This document shows, piece after piece, positions 52,052 through 60,777 of a stretch of DNA of 64,000 nt. Under the pieces are notes generated by a model. That model was not told the DNA's origin. It ran no database searches and saw only the letters and a list, made by a program, of their open reading frames with translations. How positions within the stretch are numbered: position 1 is the stretch's first letter; the number at the start of each line of letters is the position of its first letter. A program made the translations under genes and the position numbers. The stretch is from positions 1,426,001 to 1,490,000 of the forward strand of contig NZ_CP082284.1 of NCBI RefSeq assembly GCF_019880225.1. The letters run 5' to 3'. Source of the DNA: Halobaculum rubrum (GTDB lineage: Archaea > Halobacteriota > Halobacteria > Halobacteriales > Haloferacaceae).

Positions 52052-54835
52052 TTACTCGTCGACCGAGGCCACGCCGGTCACCTCGAACCGGGCGCCGCCG
52101 TCGGTCCCCTCGGTCGCACGGATCTCCCAGCCGTGGGCGACGACCACCTGTTTGACGATCCGGAGGCCGAAGCCCGTCCCCTTGTCGCTCGTCGAGTACC
52201 CGGCCTCGAACACCGAGTCGCGCCGACTGGCGGGGATCCCGACGCCGTCGTCCTCGAGGAAGAAGCCGTCGTCCAGGTCGCCCACGGTGACGGTGACGCT
52301 GTCGCCGCCGTGTTCGACCGCGTTGCGGACGAGGTTCTCGAACAGCTGTCTGAGGCGCCGCTCGTCGGCCAGGATCGGTCGGTCGGCCTCGACGACGAGC
52401 TCCGACTCGCCCGTCTCGACGTTCGCCCAGCACTCACGGACCGTCGCCGCCGGATCGATCGGCGCGAGATCGGTCGCCGTGTCGTCCTCGCGGGCCAGCG
52501 CGAGGAGGTCCTCGATCAGCGCCTCCATCCGGTCGTGTGCGCGGTCGACGGCGTCGAAGTGCTCGCTGTCGCAGTCGCCGCGGGCGAGGTCCAACCGGCC
52601 GGTGGCGACGTTCAACGGGTTCCGGAGGTCGTGGCTGACGACCGAGACGAACTCCTCGAGCCGCTCGTTCTGTCGGCGGAGTTCGTCGCGGCTCTCGCGA
52701 AGGCGACGCTCGCGCTCGTGCTCGTCGAGCGCCGTCTCCGCGGCCGTCGTCAGAATTCGCGCGAGGAACTCGTCGGTCGAGTCGAACGCGTCGGGGGCGG
52801 TCTCGCCGACCGAGACCGTCCCGTGCGTCCCCAGGGGGAGCAGCATGAGGCTCCGGAGGCCGGTCCCCGTGTCGACCGCGCCGGTGTCGGCCTCGATATC
52901 GTCGTACACCCGCACCTCGTCGGCCTCGAAGCTGGCCCAGTTGAGACTGCCGGAGTCGGCGGTGAACGGCTGGCGCTCGGGGATCACGTCGGCGACCGCG
53001 TCGGACTCGGCGACCGGCGCCAACTCGCCCGAATCGGCGTCGAAGAACCGAACCACGGTGACGCTGAACCCGAGGATCCCCTCGGCCGCCTCGACGATCC
53101 GGTCGGCGATCGCCTGCCGTGAGTCCGCCCGGATGAGATCCTGTGTCGCTTCGTGCAGCAGTTCGAGCCGATCCTGGCGCTCTCTGAGGGTCTTCTCGCG
53201 TGCCACGCGATCGAAGGCGGCCTCCAGGTAGTTCGCGAGGATCTCGACGAGGAGAACGTCGGTCTCGGTGAACGCGTCGGCGTTCGTCGAGGAGATGATG
53301 AACAGGCCGTAGTCGCCGATCGGGTGAAACAGGACGCTCTCGGCCGGCGTCTCCTCCGCTATCCGATCCGTGTCGGACACCGACCGGACGTGCGTCGGTC
53401 CGTCCGCCCGAAACGCCTCCCACGCGAAGTGCGCCCGGGTGCCGGGCGCCGCCGATCGATCGTACGTCGGGATCTCGTCGAACGCCGCCTCGACGGAGTC
53501 GGCCACCGAGGTCGGCTCCAGTCGGTCGCCGGCGTCGTTCAGGAGGTGGACGGAGCTCAACTCGGCGCCGATGATCTCGTCGGCCGCATCCGTCGCCAGG
53601 TCCGCTGTTTCGGCGACCGTCCGGGTGTAGTTGAGCGCGCGGGACCGCTCCCGAAGCTGTTCGAGCTTGCGATCCCGCCGTTCTCGGTCCGACACGTCGC
53701 GACTGCTCACGAGGAACCGGTCGGCACCCGAGAGGTCGAGCCGCCTGGTATGGACGGTGACGGGGAACGTCGATCCGTCGCGTCGGGTGTACTCCCCCTC
53801 GAACTCCCGTCGGTCACCGACCTCCATGTCCTCCCAGATCTCACGCACGGTGGTCGGATCCAGGGTCCGGTCGATGTCCCACACCTTCATCGACGTGACC
53901 GCCTCCTCCGTGTACCCGGTCTCCGCGAAGAACTGTGGGTTCGCGTCGAGGACGTTCCCCTCGGCGTCGTGGATGTCGATCATGTCCGGCGATTCCTCGA
54001 ACAGCGCCTCGAGGCGGGCGGTCGTCTGCGTCAGCCGGTCTTCGCGCTCCTTCCGATCGGTGATGTCGGTGATGAACCCTTCGAGCGCCTCCACGCTCCC
54101 GTCGTCCGCGTACACGCCGCGTCCCCGCTCCCACATCCACTTCATCTCCCCGTCGCGCGTCCGGATCCGGTAGGTGACCTCGAAGGCGCCATCCGCCGCG
54201 AGCCCCTCCTGGACGGCGTCCCACATGGCCTCGCGGTCGTCGGGGTGGATGACTTCCGACCCCCACTCGACGCGGTCGGACTCCAGTTCCGCCGCGGTGT
54301 ACCCCGTCAGCACCTCGACCTCCCCGTCGACCGTCTCCATCGGCCAGGTCGGCTCGTTGCAGCAGCGGTAGACGATGCCCGGAAGGTTCCCGATGAGCGT
54401 TTCCAACCGGCGCGTCCGCTCGGTCAACATCCGTCGTGACTGGCTTGCCTCGACGGCGTTCACGATCCGATTGGCGAGCAGCGCGTACTGGTCGGTGCCG
54501 CCTCCTTTCTGGATGTAGTCGGTGACGCCCGCCGAGATCGCATCGCTCGCGACCTCCTCGCTCCCCTTCCCGGTGAACAGCAGAAACGGGAGATCCGGAT
54601 ACTCCTCACGGACCGCTCGGAGGAATTCGATCCCGTTCTTGCCCGGCATGTCGTGGTCGGACACGACGCAGTCCACGTCGTGGTCGGCCAGCACGTCCAG
54701 CCCCGCCTCGGCGTCCGTCACGCCACGAACCTCGATCCGGTCGTGTTCGCGCTCGAGGAACGTTGTGACCAGTTCGCCGAACGCCGGCTCGTCGTCGACG
54801 TGGAGCACTCGTATCGGCTCGTGAGTGTCTGCCAT
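52052..54835 (-). CDS. Hybrid response regulator/histidine kinase: REC, two PAS, two GAF, HisKA, HATPase
   Basis: The 927-residue protein starts with a receiver domain (Asp60 in VVSDHDMPGKNG; Lys in YIQKGG). Two PAS domains (about 135-390) and two GAF-like domains (about 400-705) follow, then HisKA with phospho-His in VVSHDLRNPLNVA (near 730) and an ATPase domain (DDGVGIP, GTGFGLRIVKQVV). It is soluble, with no membrane helices. Signal and partner are unknown. The ATG at 54835 (MADTHEPIRVLHVDDEP) is used. A related but shorter kinase lies at 58170. Confidence 0.92.
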   Translation of the reverse strand: MADTHEPIRVLHVDDEPAFGELVTTFLEREHDRIEVRGVTDAEAGLDVLADHDVDCVVSDHDMPGKNGIEFLRAVREEYPDLPFLLFTGKGSEEVASDAISAGVTDYIQKGGGTDQYALLANRIVNAVEASQSRRMLTERTRRLETLIGNLPGIVYRCCNEPTWPMETVDGEVEVLTGYTAAELESDRVEWGSEVIHPDDREAMWDAVQEGLAADGAFEVTYRIRTRDGEMKWMWERGRGVYADDGSVEALEGFITDITDRKEREDRLTQTTARLEALFEESPDMIDIHDAEGNVLDANPQFFAETGYTEEAVTSMKVWDIDRTLDPTTVREIWEDMEVGDRREFEGEYTRRDGSTFPVTVHTRRLDLSGADRFLVSSRDVSDRERRDRKLEQLRERSRALNYTRTVAETADLATDAADEIIGAELSSVHLLNDAGDRLEPTSVADSVEAAFDEIPTYDRSAAPGTRAHFAWEAFRADGPTHVRSVSDTDRIAEETPAESVLFHPIGDYGLFIISSTNADAFTETDVLLVEILANYLEAAFDRVAREKTLRERQDRLELLHEATQDLIRADSRQAIADRIVEAAEGILGFSVTVVRFFDADSGELAPVAESDAVADVIPERQPFTADSGSLNWASFEADEVRVYDDIEADTGAVDTGTGLRSLMLLPLGTHGTVSVGETAPDAFDSTDEFLARILTTAAETALDEHERERRLRESRDELRRQNERLEEFVSVVSHDLRNPLNVATGRLDLARGDCDSEHFDAVDRAHDRMEALIEDLLALAREDDTATDLAPIDPAATVRECWANVETGESELVVEADRPILADERRLRQLFENLVRNAVEHGGDSVTVTVGDLDDGFFLEDDGVGIPASRRDSVFEAGYSTSDKGTGFGLRIVKQVVVAHGWEIRATEGTDGGARFEVTGVASVDE

Positions 54836-55078
54836 GGGAACCTGCTTCTGTCGCCAGAAACACCGAGGGGACTTAAGCGGTGGCCGTCGGGGCACCGATG
54901 CCGAGGATCGGCGGTCTCCGTCCGCGTTCCGCGGACGAGTACCGGCACACACACACCGACGGTCTCGGCGCCGTTACCGCCACACGGTTCCGACTGCCGG
55001 GTCGCAAGCGCCGTGTGGGCGCGGGGGAACGCCGGGGAGCGCCGAGTTTTAAGCACGCGCCCGAAGAACAGTCGTGTA

Positions 55079-55543
55079 ATGCCCGAGTTCGACACCATCG
55101 TCGTCGCCACCGACGGCTCCGACAGCGTCTCGCGTGCCGTCGAGGTCGCGCTCGATCTGGCCGACCGGTTCGACGCCGCGGTGCACGCGCTGTACGTCGT
55201 CGACAGCGGCGAGGTCGACTCCTCGCCGGAGGAGGTCCGCGATCAGATGCGCAACGCCCTTCAGGAGCGCGGCGGCGAGGCTATCGTCGACGTGCAAAAG
55301 CGCGCCGGCATCGACGTGACCGCCGTCGTCCGCGAGGGTCGCCCCGCCAACGAGATCGGCGACTACGCCCGCGAGATCGACGCCGACCTGGTCGCCACCG
55401 GCACCCGCGGGCGACACGGCGAGAACCGCTTCCTCATCGGTTCGGTCGCCGAGCGGGTCGTCCGCACGTGTCCCGTCCCGGTGTTGACGGTTCGGCAGCT
55501 CGGCGGCGAGGTCGACGACCGGTACGGCGGCGCACCGGTCTGA
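55079..55543 (+). CDS. Universal stress protein (UspA family)
   Basis: The 154-residue protein has MPEFDTIVVATDGSDSVSRA at the start and the ATP-binding GTRGRHGENRFLIGSVAERV at the C-terminal half (GxxGx9GS/T). It should bind ATP and act in stress survival by an unknown mechanism. A TTTTAAG box about 30 bases before the ATG at 55079 supports a leaderless start. It is divergent from the large kinase. Confidence 0.93.
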   Translation: MPEFDTIVVATDGSDSVSRAVEVALDLADRFDAAVHALYVVDSGEVDSSPEEVRDQMRNALQERGGEAIVDVQKRAGIDVTAVVREGRPANEIGDYAREIDADLVATGTRGRHGENRFLIGSVAERVVRTCPVPVLTVRQLGGEVDDRYGGAPV

Positions 55544-55568
55544 GTTCCGGGGGCGGCCCGACGACCGG

Positions 55569-55781
55569 CTACGACTCGGCGTCGCCCGCCCGCGACGGCG
55601 ACCCGAACACGAAGTACACGAACGCGACTGGGAGAACAGCGACCACGGCGGCGACCAGGACCGTCGCCCCGTTCCCGTCGTATCCGGTCGCCGCAGCCTC
55701 CGCGGCGACGGTCGCGACGACGAGCGTGACGAGGAGGTACTTGAGGTCCACGAGGTGGGCCACGAGATCGGGGTCGGCCAT
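55569..55781 (-). CDS. Small membrane protein
   Basis: The 70-residue product has hydrophobic helices at about 12-32 and 37-60 with acidic ends (MADPDLVAHLVDLKYLLVTL). No family is recognised. It converges with the Usp gene. Confidence 0.55.
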   Translation of the reverse strand: MADPDLVAHLVDLKYLLVTLVVATVAAEAAATGYDGNGATVLVAAVVAVLPVAFVYFVFGSPSRAGDAES

Positions 55782-55933
55782 CGTCGATGACCGACACGCC
55801 CGCTCGGAAAACGGTAGCGGTCCCGCCTCCGGCGACTGCTGGCCGACACCGCTGTCCCCCCGGTCGCTCCGGTTTGACCGGCCCCACGTTGCACACCACC
55901 GCCGTTTTTTACCGCGCGTCGCGACCTCCGAAC

Positions 55934-57142
55934 ATGGACGACGAACTCATCGACAGCGACACCCTCCCGCTGGACCGCAAGTCGCGGCTCCCCGGGACGG
56001 GCTTTTTCTACCCGGACTCGCTGGACGAGGACCGATCCGAGGAGCGCGCGAAGGAGGCCGTCGAGGGCGCCGAGGCGGTCGTGATCACCGACTCCGACGC
56101 CGACGGCCTCGGCTGTATCGCGCTGATCCGCGAGGCGTACGACGCCGCCCTCGATCCGACGCCGTTCGAGGAGCGCCGCCGCGCGAAGCTCGACGGCACC
56201 GACGAGGACGGCGAGGAGGAAGACGAGGCGGAGGACGACCGCGCGGAGTCGTCGGTCGCGCTGCTTCCCTCGGGTCCCCACTCCTTCGAGGAGGACCTCG
56301 GCTACGTCGCCGAGTTCCTGGAGGAAGGAACCGACGTGTTCGTCTGCGACATCTGCCCCGACGCGTTCGAGTACATCGCCGAGGACCTCGGCGCGGTCGT
56401 CGACCGTGCGGGCGCCGTCCGCTGGTTCGACCACCACCAGTGGGACGAGGAGCTGACGGCGTCGGTCCGCGATCTGGGGATCGACCTGGTCGTCGGCGAG
56501 AGCGACGAGGAGTGCTCGACGGACGTGACGCTGCGGTCGCTCGACTACGAGTTCGACGAACGCTTCCGCAAACTCGCGACGGTCACTCGCGACCACGACC
56601 TCTGGCTGAAGGCGGACGAGCGCTCCGACGACCTCGCCGACTTCGCCTACTGGACCGGGGGCGAGGAGTACGCGGCGATCGTCGGCGCCTACGGCGTCGA
56701 CCTGCCGCCGGTCGCGATGGAGTACGTCGAGGACCGTCGCGTCGAGAAGCGGCTGCTGATCGAGAAGGCGGTCGACCGCGCGGTCGAACACGAGGTGGGC
56801 GACTGGTCGGTCGGCGTCACCTACGGTCGGTGTTCCCAGAACGAGGTCGCAGACACGCTTCGCGAGCAGGGCATGGACGCGGCGGTCATCGTCAAGCCCT
56901 CGGGGTCGGCGTCGATCCGCGGCTCCGACGACTTCGAGCGCTGCCACGAGGTCGCCGGCCGGGTCGACGGCGGCGGCCACCCGAAGGCCGCCGGCTGTAA
57001 GCCCGACATCTACGACGACATGCTCGACTACGGCCACCACTGGAGCACCGAGGGCGCGACGGCCAAGCGCGTCATCCTCCGGGCGTTCGAGTCGGTCGCG
57101 GCGGACGCCGCGGCGGAGAACGCGGCCGACGCGTCCGAGTAG
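55934..57142 (+). CDS. DHH-family phosphoesterase (RecJ/GAN-like)
   Basis: The 402-residue protein has DHH motifs VITDSDADGLGC, VCDICP, WFDHHQW and the DHHA1 motif GGGHPKAAG near the end. Archaeal relatives are single-strand exonucleases that work with the replisome, or nanoRNases. The ATG at 55934 is preceded by a TTTTTTACC box 26 bases upstream. A long acidic insert (EDGEEEDEAEDD) follows residue 90. Whether the target is DNA or oligonucleotides is not decided. An alcohol dehydrogenase remnant follows directly after the stop in the same frame. Confidence 0.88.
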   Translation: MDDELIDSDTLPLDRKSRLPGTGFFYPDSLDEDRSEERAKEAVEGAEAVVITDSDADGLGCIALIREAYDAALDPTPFEERRRAKLDGTDEDGEEEDEAEDDRAESSVALLPSGPHSFEEDLGYVAEFLEEGTDVFVCDICPDAFEYIAEDLGAVVDRAGAVRWFDHHQWDEELTASVRDLGIDLVVGESDEECSTDVTLRSLDYEFDERFRKLATVTRDHDLWLKADERSDDLADFAYWTGGEEYAAIVGAYGVDLPPVAMEYVEDRRVEKRLLIEKAVDRAVEHEVGDWSVGVTYGRCSQNEVADTLREQGMDAAVIVKPSGSASIRGSDDFERCHEVAGRVDGGGHPKAAGCKPDIYDDMLDYGHHWSTEGATAKRVILRAFESVAADAAAENAADASE

Positions 57143-57361
57143 GTCGACGCCTGGGCCTCCGGCAACGCCCGCGACTCCCGGGACATGCTGGAGTTCAGCG
57201 ACCTCCGCGAGATCACCCCGGAGATCGAGACGTACGACCTCGGCGACGTGGGCGAGGCGTACGACCGGATGATCGCCAACGAGGCGCGCTTCCGCGTCGT
57301 TCTCGACCGTAGCCGACGGGTCGACCGGAGCCCCTTTGTACGCGCGGCCGCTCCGATAGGA
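57143..57361 (+). pseudogene. Alcohol dehydrogenase C-terminal remnant
   Basis: Directly after the DHH stop, the same frame reads VDAWASGNARDSRDMLEFSD and goes on through EITPEIETYDLGDVGEAY to RMIANEARFRVVLDR. This is the C-terminal end of a zinc-type MDR alcohol dehydrogenase (about 55 residues). The catalytic and cofactor domains are missing. The frame stays open to a TGA at 57362. It is the relic of a deleted gene or a read-through extension, and is unlikely to be functional on its own. Confidence 0.7.
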
Positions 57362-57515
57362 TGACGGCACGGTCAGGCGGCACCTTTCACCCAGGTGGGT
57401 CACCCCGCCGCGGGTACCGTCGACTGACCTACCCCGTCGCTCTACACTCCGGAGCGACGGCCCTCGACGGCCCGACACGGGCCACCCCGGCGCCGGTTCC
57501 TCCGACGCCCCGATC

Positions 57516-58022
57516 TCACTCCTCGACTGTCGGCTCCTCGACGTACTCGCCCATGACCCATTTGTGCGAGTAGTCGGTGCCGCACGAGCAGTGGGCGTAC
57601 GCGTGCATCACGTCGCCCTCGGCGTACAGCCCGCCGACGCCCTCGTTCTGTTCTTCCGCGAACGCGAAGACGAACTCCGCGCGGTGGTCCGCCTCGGGAT
57701 CCTCGGCGGCATCCGGACACTCGCCGCCGCCCAGGTCGGGGTAGATGACGCCGTCGCGGTCCATCGCGCCCTGCGCGAACTGCATCGGGTCCATGCCGGT
57801 GCCGGCGGCGAACGCCTTGCGTCCGTCCTCGCCGGGGAGCACGAGGACGACGCCCTCGTCGACGGCCCGACCCATGTCGGCGATCTTCCCCTGCTCGTCG
57901 AGATGGTCGTGCGTGAGGTAGATGGCCACGTCCTCGAGGCGCTCGCCCGCGAGGAACTCCGCGAGCTTCCCGTCGTCGGCGTCGATACCCGCTTCGGCGT
58001 CGCCGCCGGCGTCGTCGGTCAT
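57516..58022 (-). CDS. DUF5807 family protein
   Basis: The 168-residue haloarchaeal protein has the family's FLAGERLEDVAIYLTHDHLD and the conserved HAYAHCSCGTDYSHKWVMGEY end, with paired Cys. It is strongly acidic. Function is unknown. The ATG at 58022 begins MTDDAGGDAEAGIDADDGKL. It is divergent from the second kinase. Confidence 0.82.
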   Translation of the reverse strand: MTDDAGGDAEAGIDADDGKLAEFLAGERLEDVAIYLTHDHLDEQGKIADMGRAVDEGVVLVLPGEDGRKAFAAGTGMDPMQFAQGAMDRDGVIYPDLGGGECPDAAEDPEADHRAEFVFAFAEEQNEGVGGLYAEGDVMHAYAHCSCGTDYSHKWVMGEYVEEPTVEE

Positions 58023-58169
58023 ACCACGGAATCGGCGCGCGAGTCGTATAAGATCGTTCGTCCCGAGTCGTAACCGGTGCGGTCGCGCCGAACCGCCGAT
58101 CGACCCCGCCGTACCAACCCTGATACTTGCGGGTAAAGCGGTTTATTCATCGACGGCGTTGCTTCGATA

Positions 58170-59591
58170 ATGAACGAGGAGAACGACGATATCACCGTTC
58201 TCTACGTCGACGACGAGCCCGACCTGCTGGAACTGCTTGTCATCGGACTCGAGCGCGAGTCGGACCGACTGACGGTGCTGACGGAGACCTCGGCGGCCGA
58301 CGGACTCGACCGCTTTCGCGACGCCGACGTGGACTGTATCCTCAGCGACTACGCGATGCCGGGCGGGACGGGGCTGGAGTTCCTCCGGTCGGTCCGCGAG
58401 ATCGACCCGGACGTTCCGTTCATCATGTTCGCCGAGACGGGAGACGAGCACGTCGCGAGCGAGGCAATCTCCGCGGGCGTCACTGACTACGTCATCGAGA
58501 AGGCCATCGGGGGCCAACACGAACTGTTGGCGCGAAAGATCACCGCCAACGTCGACCGCCGGCGGGCCGAGCGGCGTGCCCAACGCACCAACGAGCGGCT
58601 CCGCGAGATCGCCGGGGTCGCGAACGACGCCCTCTGGATGTTCTCCGACGACTGGGAGGAACTGCTGTTCATCAACGAGGCCCACGAGCGGCTGTTCGGA
58701 CAGCCCACCGAGGAGCTCCGCGACGCGCCCGACTCCTTCCTCGACCGGGTCCACCCCGACGACGTCGACCGCGTACGGCAGGCGATGGAGCGCGCCTCCG
58801 ACGGGAACCCCCAGAGCGTCGAGTACCGCGTCCACAAGTCCGACTCGGTGGTCGTGTGGCTGGAGTCACACTGCACCCCCATCAGGAGCGACGATGGAAC
58901 GGTCCGGCGGCTGACGGGATTCACGCGGGACATCACCGACCGCAAGCGACACGAGCAGGAGCTCGCGAGCAGGAACGAGCAGCTCGACGGTTTCGCCTCG
59001 ACGGTCGCACACGACCTCCGGAACCCGATCAACATCGCCGACGGCCACCTCGGCCTGGCTCGCCAGCAGTTCGACAGCGAGCACCTCGAGGCCAGCGCCC
59101 GGGCGGTCGTCCGGATGGAGGAGCTGCTCGAGGACCTGCTCTCGCTGGCACGCACCGGCGACGAGATCGGCGACACCAGACCGATCGATCTCGCCGAGGT
59201 CGTTCGGGCCGCCGAGGACAACGTCGCGATGGCGGAGGCGTCGCTCGCGATCGAGGACACGGCGACGATCGAGTGTGACCCGACTCGGCTCAAGGAGGCC
59301 GCCGAGAACCTGCTTCGAAACGCGATCGAACACAACGAGGGACGCGTCGAGGTAACGGTCGGGACGCTGTCCGGCGACGGGTTCTTCTTCGAGGACGACG
59401 GCGTCGGGATCCCGGTCACGGAACGGGAGGCCGTCTTCGAGAACGGCTACTCCACGATCGAGAAGGGAACGGGGTTCGGGCTCTCGATCGTCGAGCAAGT
59501 CGTCACCGCACACGGATGGGACATCGGGGTGACGAGCGGTGACGCCGACGGTGCCCGGTTCGAGGTGACGGGCGTCTCGGTCGACCAGTGA
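58170..59591 (+). CDS. Response regulator/histidine kinase hybrid: REC, PAS, HisKA, HATPase
   Basis: The 473-residue soluble protein has a receiver domain (Asp60 in CILSDYAMPGG), a PAS domain (about 150-265), HisKA with TVAHDLRNPINIADGH and an ATPase domain with LLRNAIEHNEG, FFEDDGVGIPV and GTGFGLSIVEQVV. It is a relative of the kinase at 52052, lacking the second PAS and the GAF domains. In the receiver the conserved Lys region reads DYVIEKAI, one residue longer than in the sister. The start at 58170 is used; TTTATTC about 30 bases upstream is a possible TATA box. Confidence 0.92.
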   Translation: MNEENDDITVLYVDDEPDLLELLVIGLERESDRLTVLTETSAADGLDRFRDADVDCILSDYAMPGGTGLEFLRSVREIDPDVPFIMFAETGDEHVASEAISAGVTDYVIEKAIGGQHELLARKITANVDRRRAERRAQRTNERLREIAGVANDALWMFSDDWEELLFINEAHERLFGQPTEELRDAPDSFLDRVHPDDVDRVRQAMERASDGNPQSVEYRVHKSDSVVVWLESHCTPIRSDDGTVRRLTGFTRDITDRKRHEQELASRNEQLDGFASTVAHDLRNPINIADGHLGLARQQFDSEHLEASARAVVRMEELLEDLLSLARTGDEIGDTRPIDLAEVVRAAEDNVAMAEASLAIEDTATIECDPTRLKEAAENLLRNAIEHNEGRVEVTVGTLSGDGFFFEDDGVGIPVTEREAVFENGYSTIEKGTGFGLSIVEQVVTAHGWDIGVTSGDADGARFEVTGVSVDQ

Positions 59592-59625
59592 CGCCGACGG
59601 CGGCCGTCGGGTCCGATCCCCCGGC

Positions 59626-60066
59626 CTACTCGTCGTACAGCGAGTCGGCGATGTCCTGCAGTCCCTTGTCGGGTCGCTTCGTCACCGTGTAGACGGCGCG
59701 CTCGCCGGGGACGCGCAGGCCGTAGAGGTAGCCGGGGTCGATCTCGTCGAGATCGACCGGGTCGCCGGGCCCGCGGTCGTGCTCGCGCGCCCACTCGACG
59801 AGGCGGTTCTCTGCGTCGCCGCCGGCGCCCGCCTCGCGCATGCGCTTGCGGTCGTCGTAGGCGCCGCCCACGAGCAGTCCCTTGGAGTCGCTCGTCACCG
59901 TCGCGTGGCGCTGGTCGCCGTCGAGGACGAGCCGGATCTCCTCGCCCGCCGAGAGGGCGGCCTCCTCCGGGATCCGCAGGCAGGGGAGCCTGGTGCCGCC
60001 CGACCGCGCGAGGCGCGCGCGGTGGCTGGTGACGTCGTCGGCGTCGCTGGCGAGTCTGTCGCTCAT
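59626..60066 (-). CDS. Conserved haloarchaeal protein of unknown function
   Basis: The 146-residue product has a well-conserved-looking fold: LARSGGTRLPCLRIPEEA, RLVLDGDQRHATV, GPGDPVDLDEIDPGYLYGLR and TVTKRPDKGLQDIADSLYDE. It resembles a haloarchaeal family without known role. It lies 21 bases downstream of rps6e on the same strand, so probably in one transcript. Confidence 0.7.
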   Translation of the reverse strand: MSDRLASDADDVTSHRARLARSGGTRLPCLRIPEEAALSAGEEIRLVLDGDQRHATVTSDSKGLLVGGAYDDRKRMREAGAGGDAENRLVEWAREHDRGPGDPVDLDEIDPGYLYGLRVPGERAVYTVTKRPDKGLQDIADSLYDE

Positions 60067-60087
60067 GAGCGGTCGAAGGGGGTCGCG

Positions 60088-60492
60088 TTACTCCTCGTCG
60101 TCGTCCGCGTCGGCCTCCTCGTCCGCTTCGTCCTCGCCGAGCGCCTCGGCGATGGAGCCCCCGATACGGGCGTTGATCTGGACGGTCTCCTCGGAGATCT
60201 GGCGGCCGCGGACGGTGACGCGCTTGCGCTCGCCGTCGCGCGAGGGCTTGTAGCCGACGCCGCCCTCGAGCAGGAGCTCCTTCAGCTCGCTGCCGGGGAC
60301 CTCCTCGCGCATCGGCCGGCCGGCCTTGTCGGAGCCGCCGGTCAGGGTCAGGTCGCCGTCGACGCCGACGGCCGCGCCGTCGACCTCCTCGCCGATCTCC
60401 CGTCCGAGGAATCGGTTGGCGTCCTGTCCGTCCACGTCGAACTGCCGCGTGTCGCCGGCGTCGTCGCCCACGACGATCTTGAATTCAGCCAT
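60088..60492 (-). CDS. rps6e: Ribosomal protein S6e
   Basis: The 134-residue 30S protein has [46 protein letters not shown] and [18 protein letters not shown], the family's core. A Glu/Asp-rich tail follows. The start at 60492 is normal for the family. It is the first gene of a two-gene run with 59626. Confidence 0.96.
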   Translation of the reverse strand: MAEFKIVVGDDAGDTRQFDVDGQDANRFLGREIGEEVDGAAVGVDGDLTLTGGSDKAGRPMREEVPGSELKELLLEGGVGYKPSRDGERKRVTVRGRQISEETVQINARIGGSIAEALGEDEADEEADADDDEE

Positions 60493-60777
60493 TACGGGGT
60501 ACTGCTCGGCGGTGAGAGAAAAGACCGTCGAAAGCGTAGCCGAGAACCGAAGGTTCGAGGCTACGGCCGTGTGCGGCGAGGTCTTCGTGCCGAGCCGCAG
60601 AGAAATGAAAGCGTGGTCCGAGGCCGTGAGGCCGAGGACCACGGCGTTGGCGGCGCGCTTGCGGGCGCGCCGCCCACAGAGAACGCGTGGCCGAGAGGTG
60701 CGAGGACGAGCGAAGCGAGCCCTCGAATCGAACGCGTACTCAGCGACACGTGGGGCGGATCCCCGTCGTCAGACCTG
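60493..60777. repeat. Intergenic region with two hairpins
   Basis: GTGGTCC-GAGGCCGTGAGGCCGA-GGACCAC at 60613-60642 is a perfect 7-bp stem with a 16-base loop. CGAGGAC-GAGCGAAGCGA-GCCCTCG at 60701-60725 is a stem with one mismatch and an 11-base loop. No gene is seen. Confidence 0.65.

Noticed and set aside
53153-54439. A 428-codon plus-strand frame inside the large kinase gene
   Set aside because: It is antisense to the PAS and GAF domains, which are clear on the minus strand.
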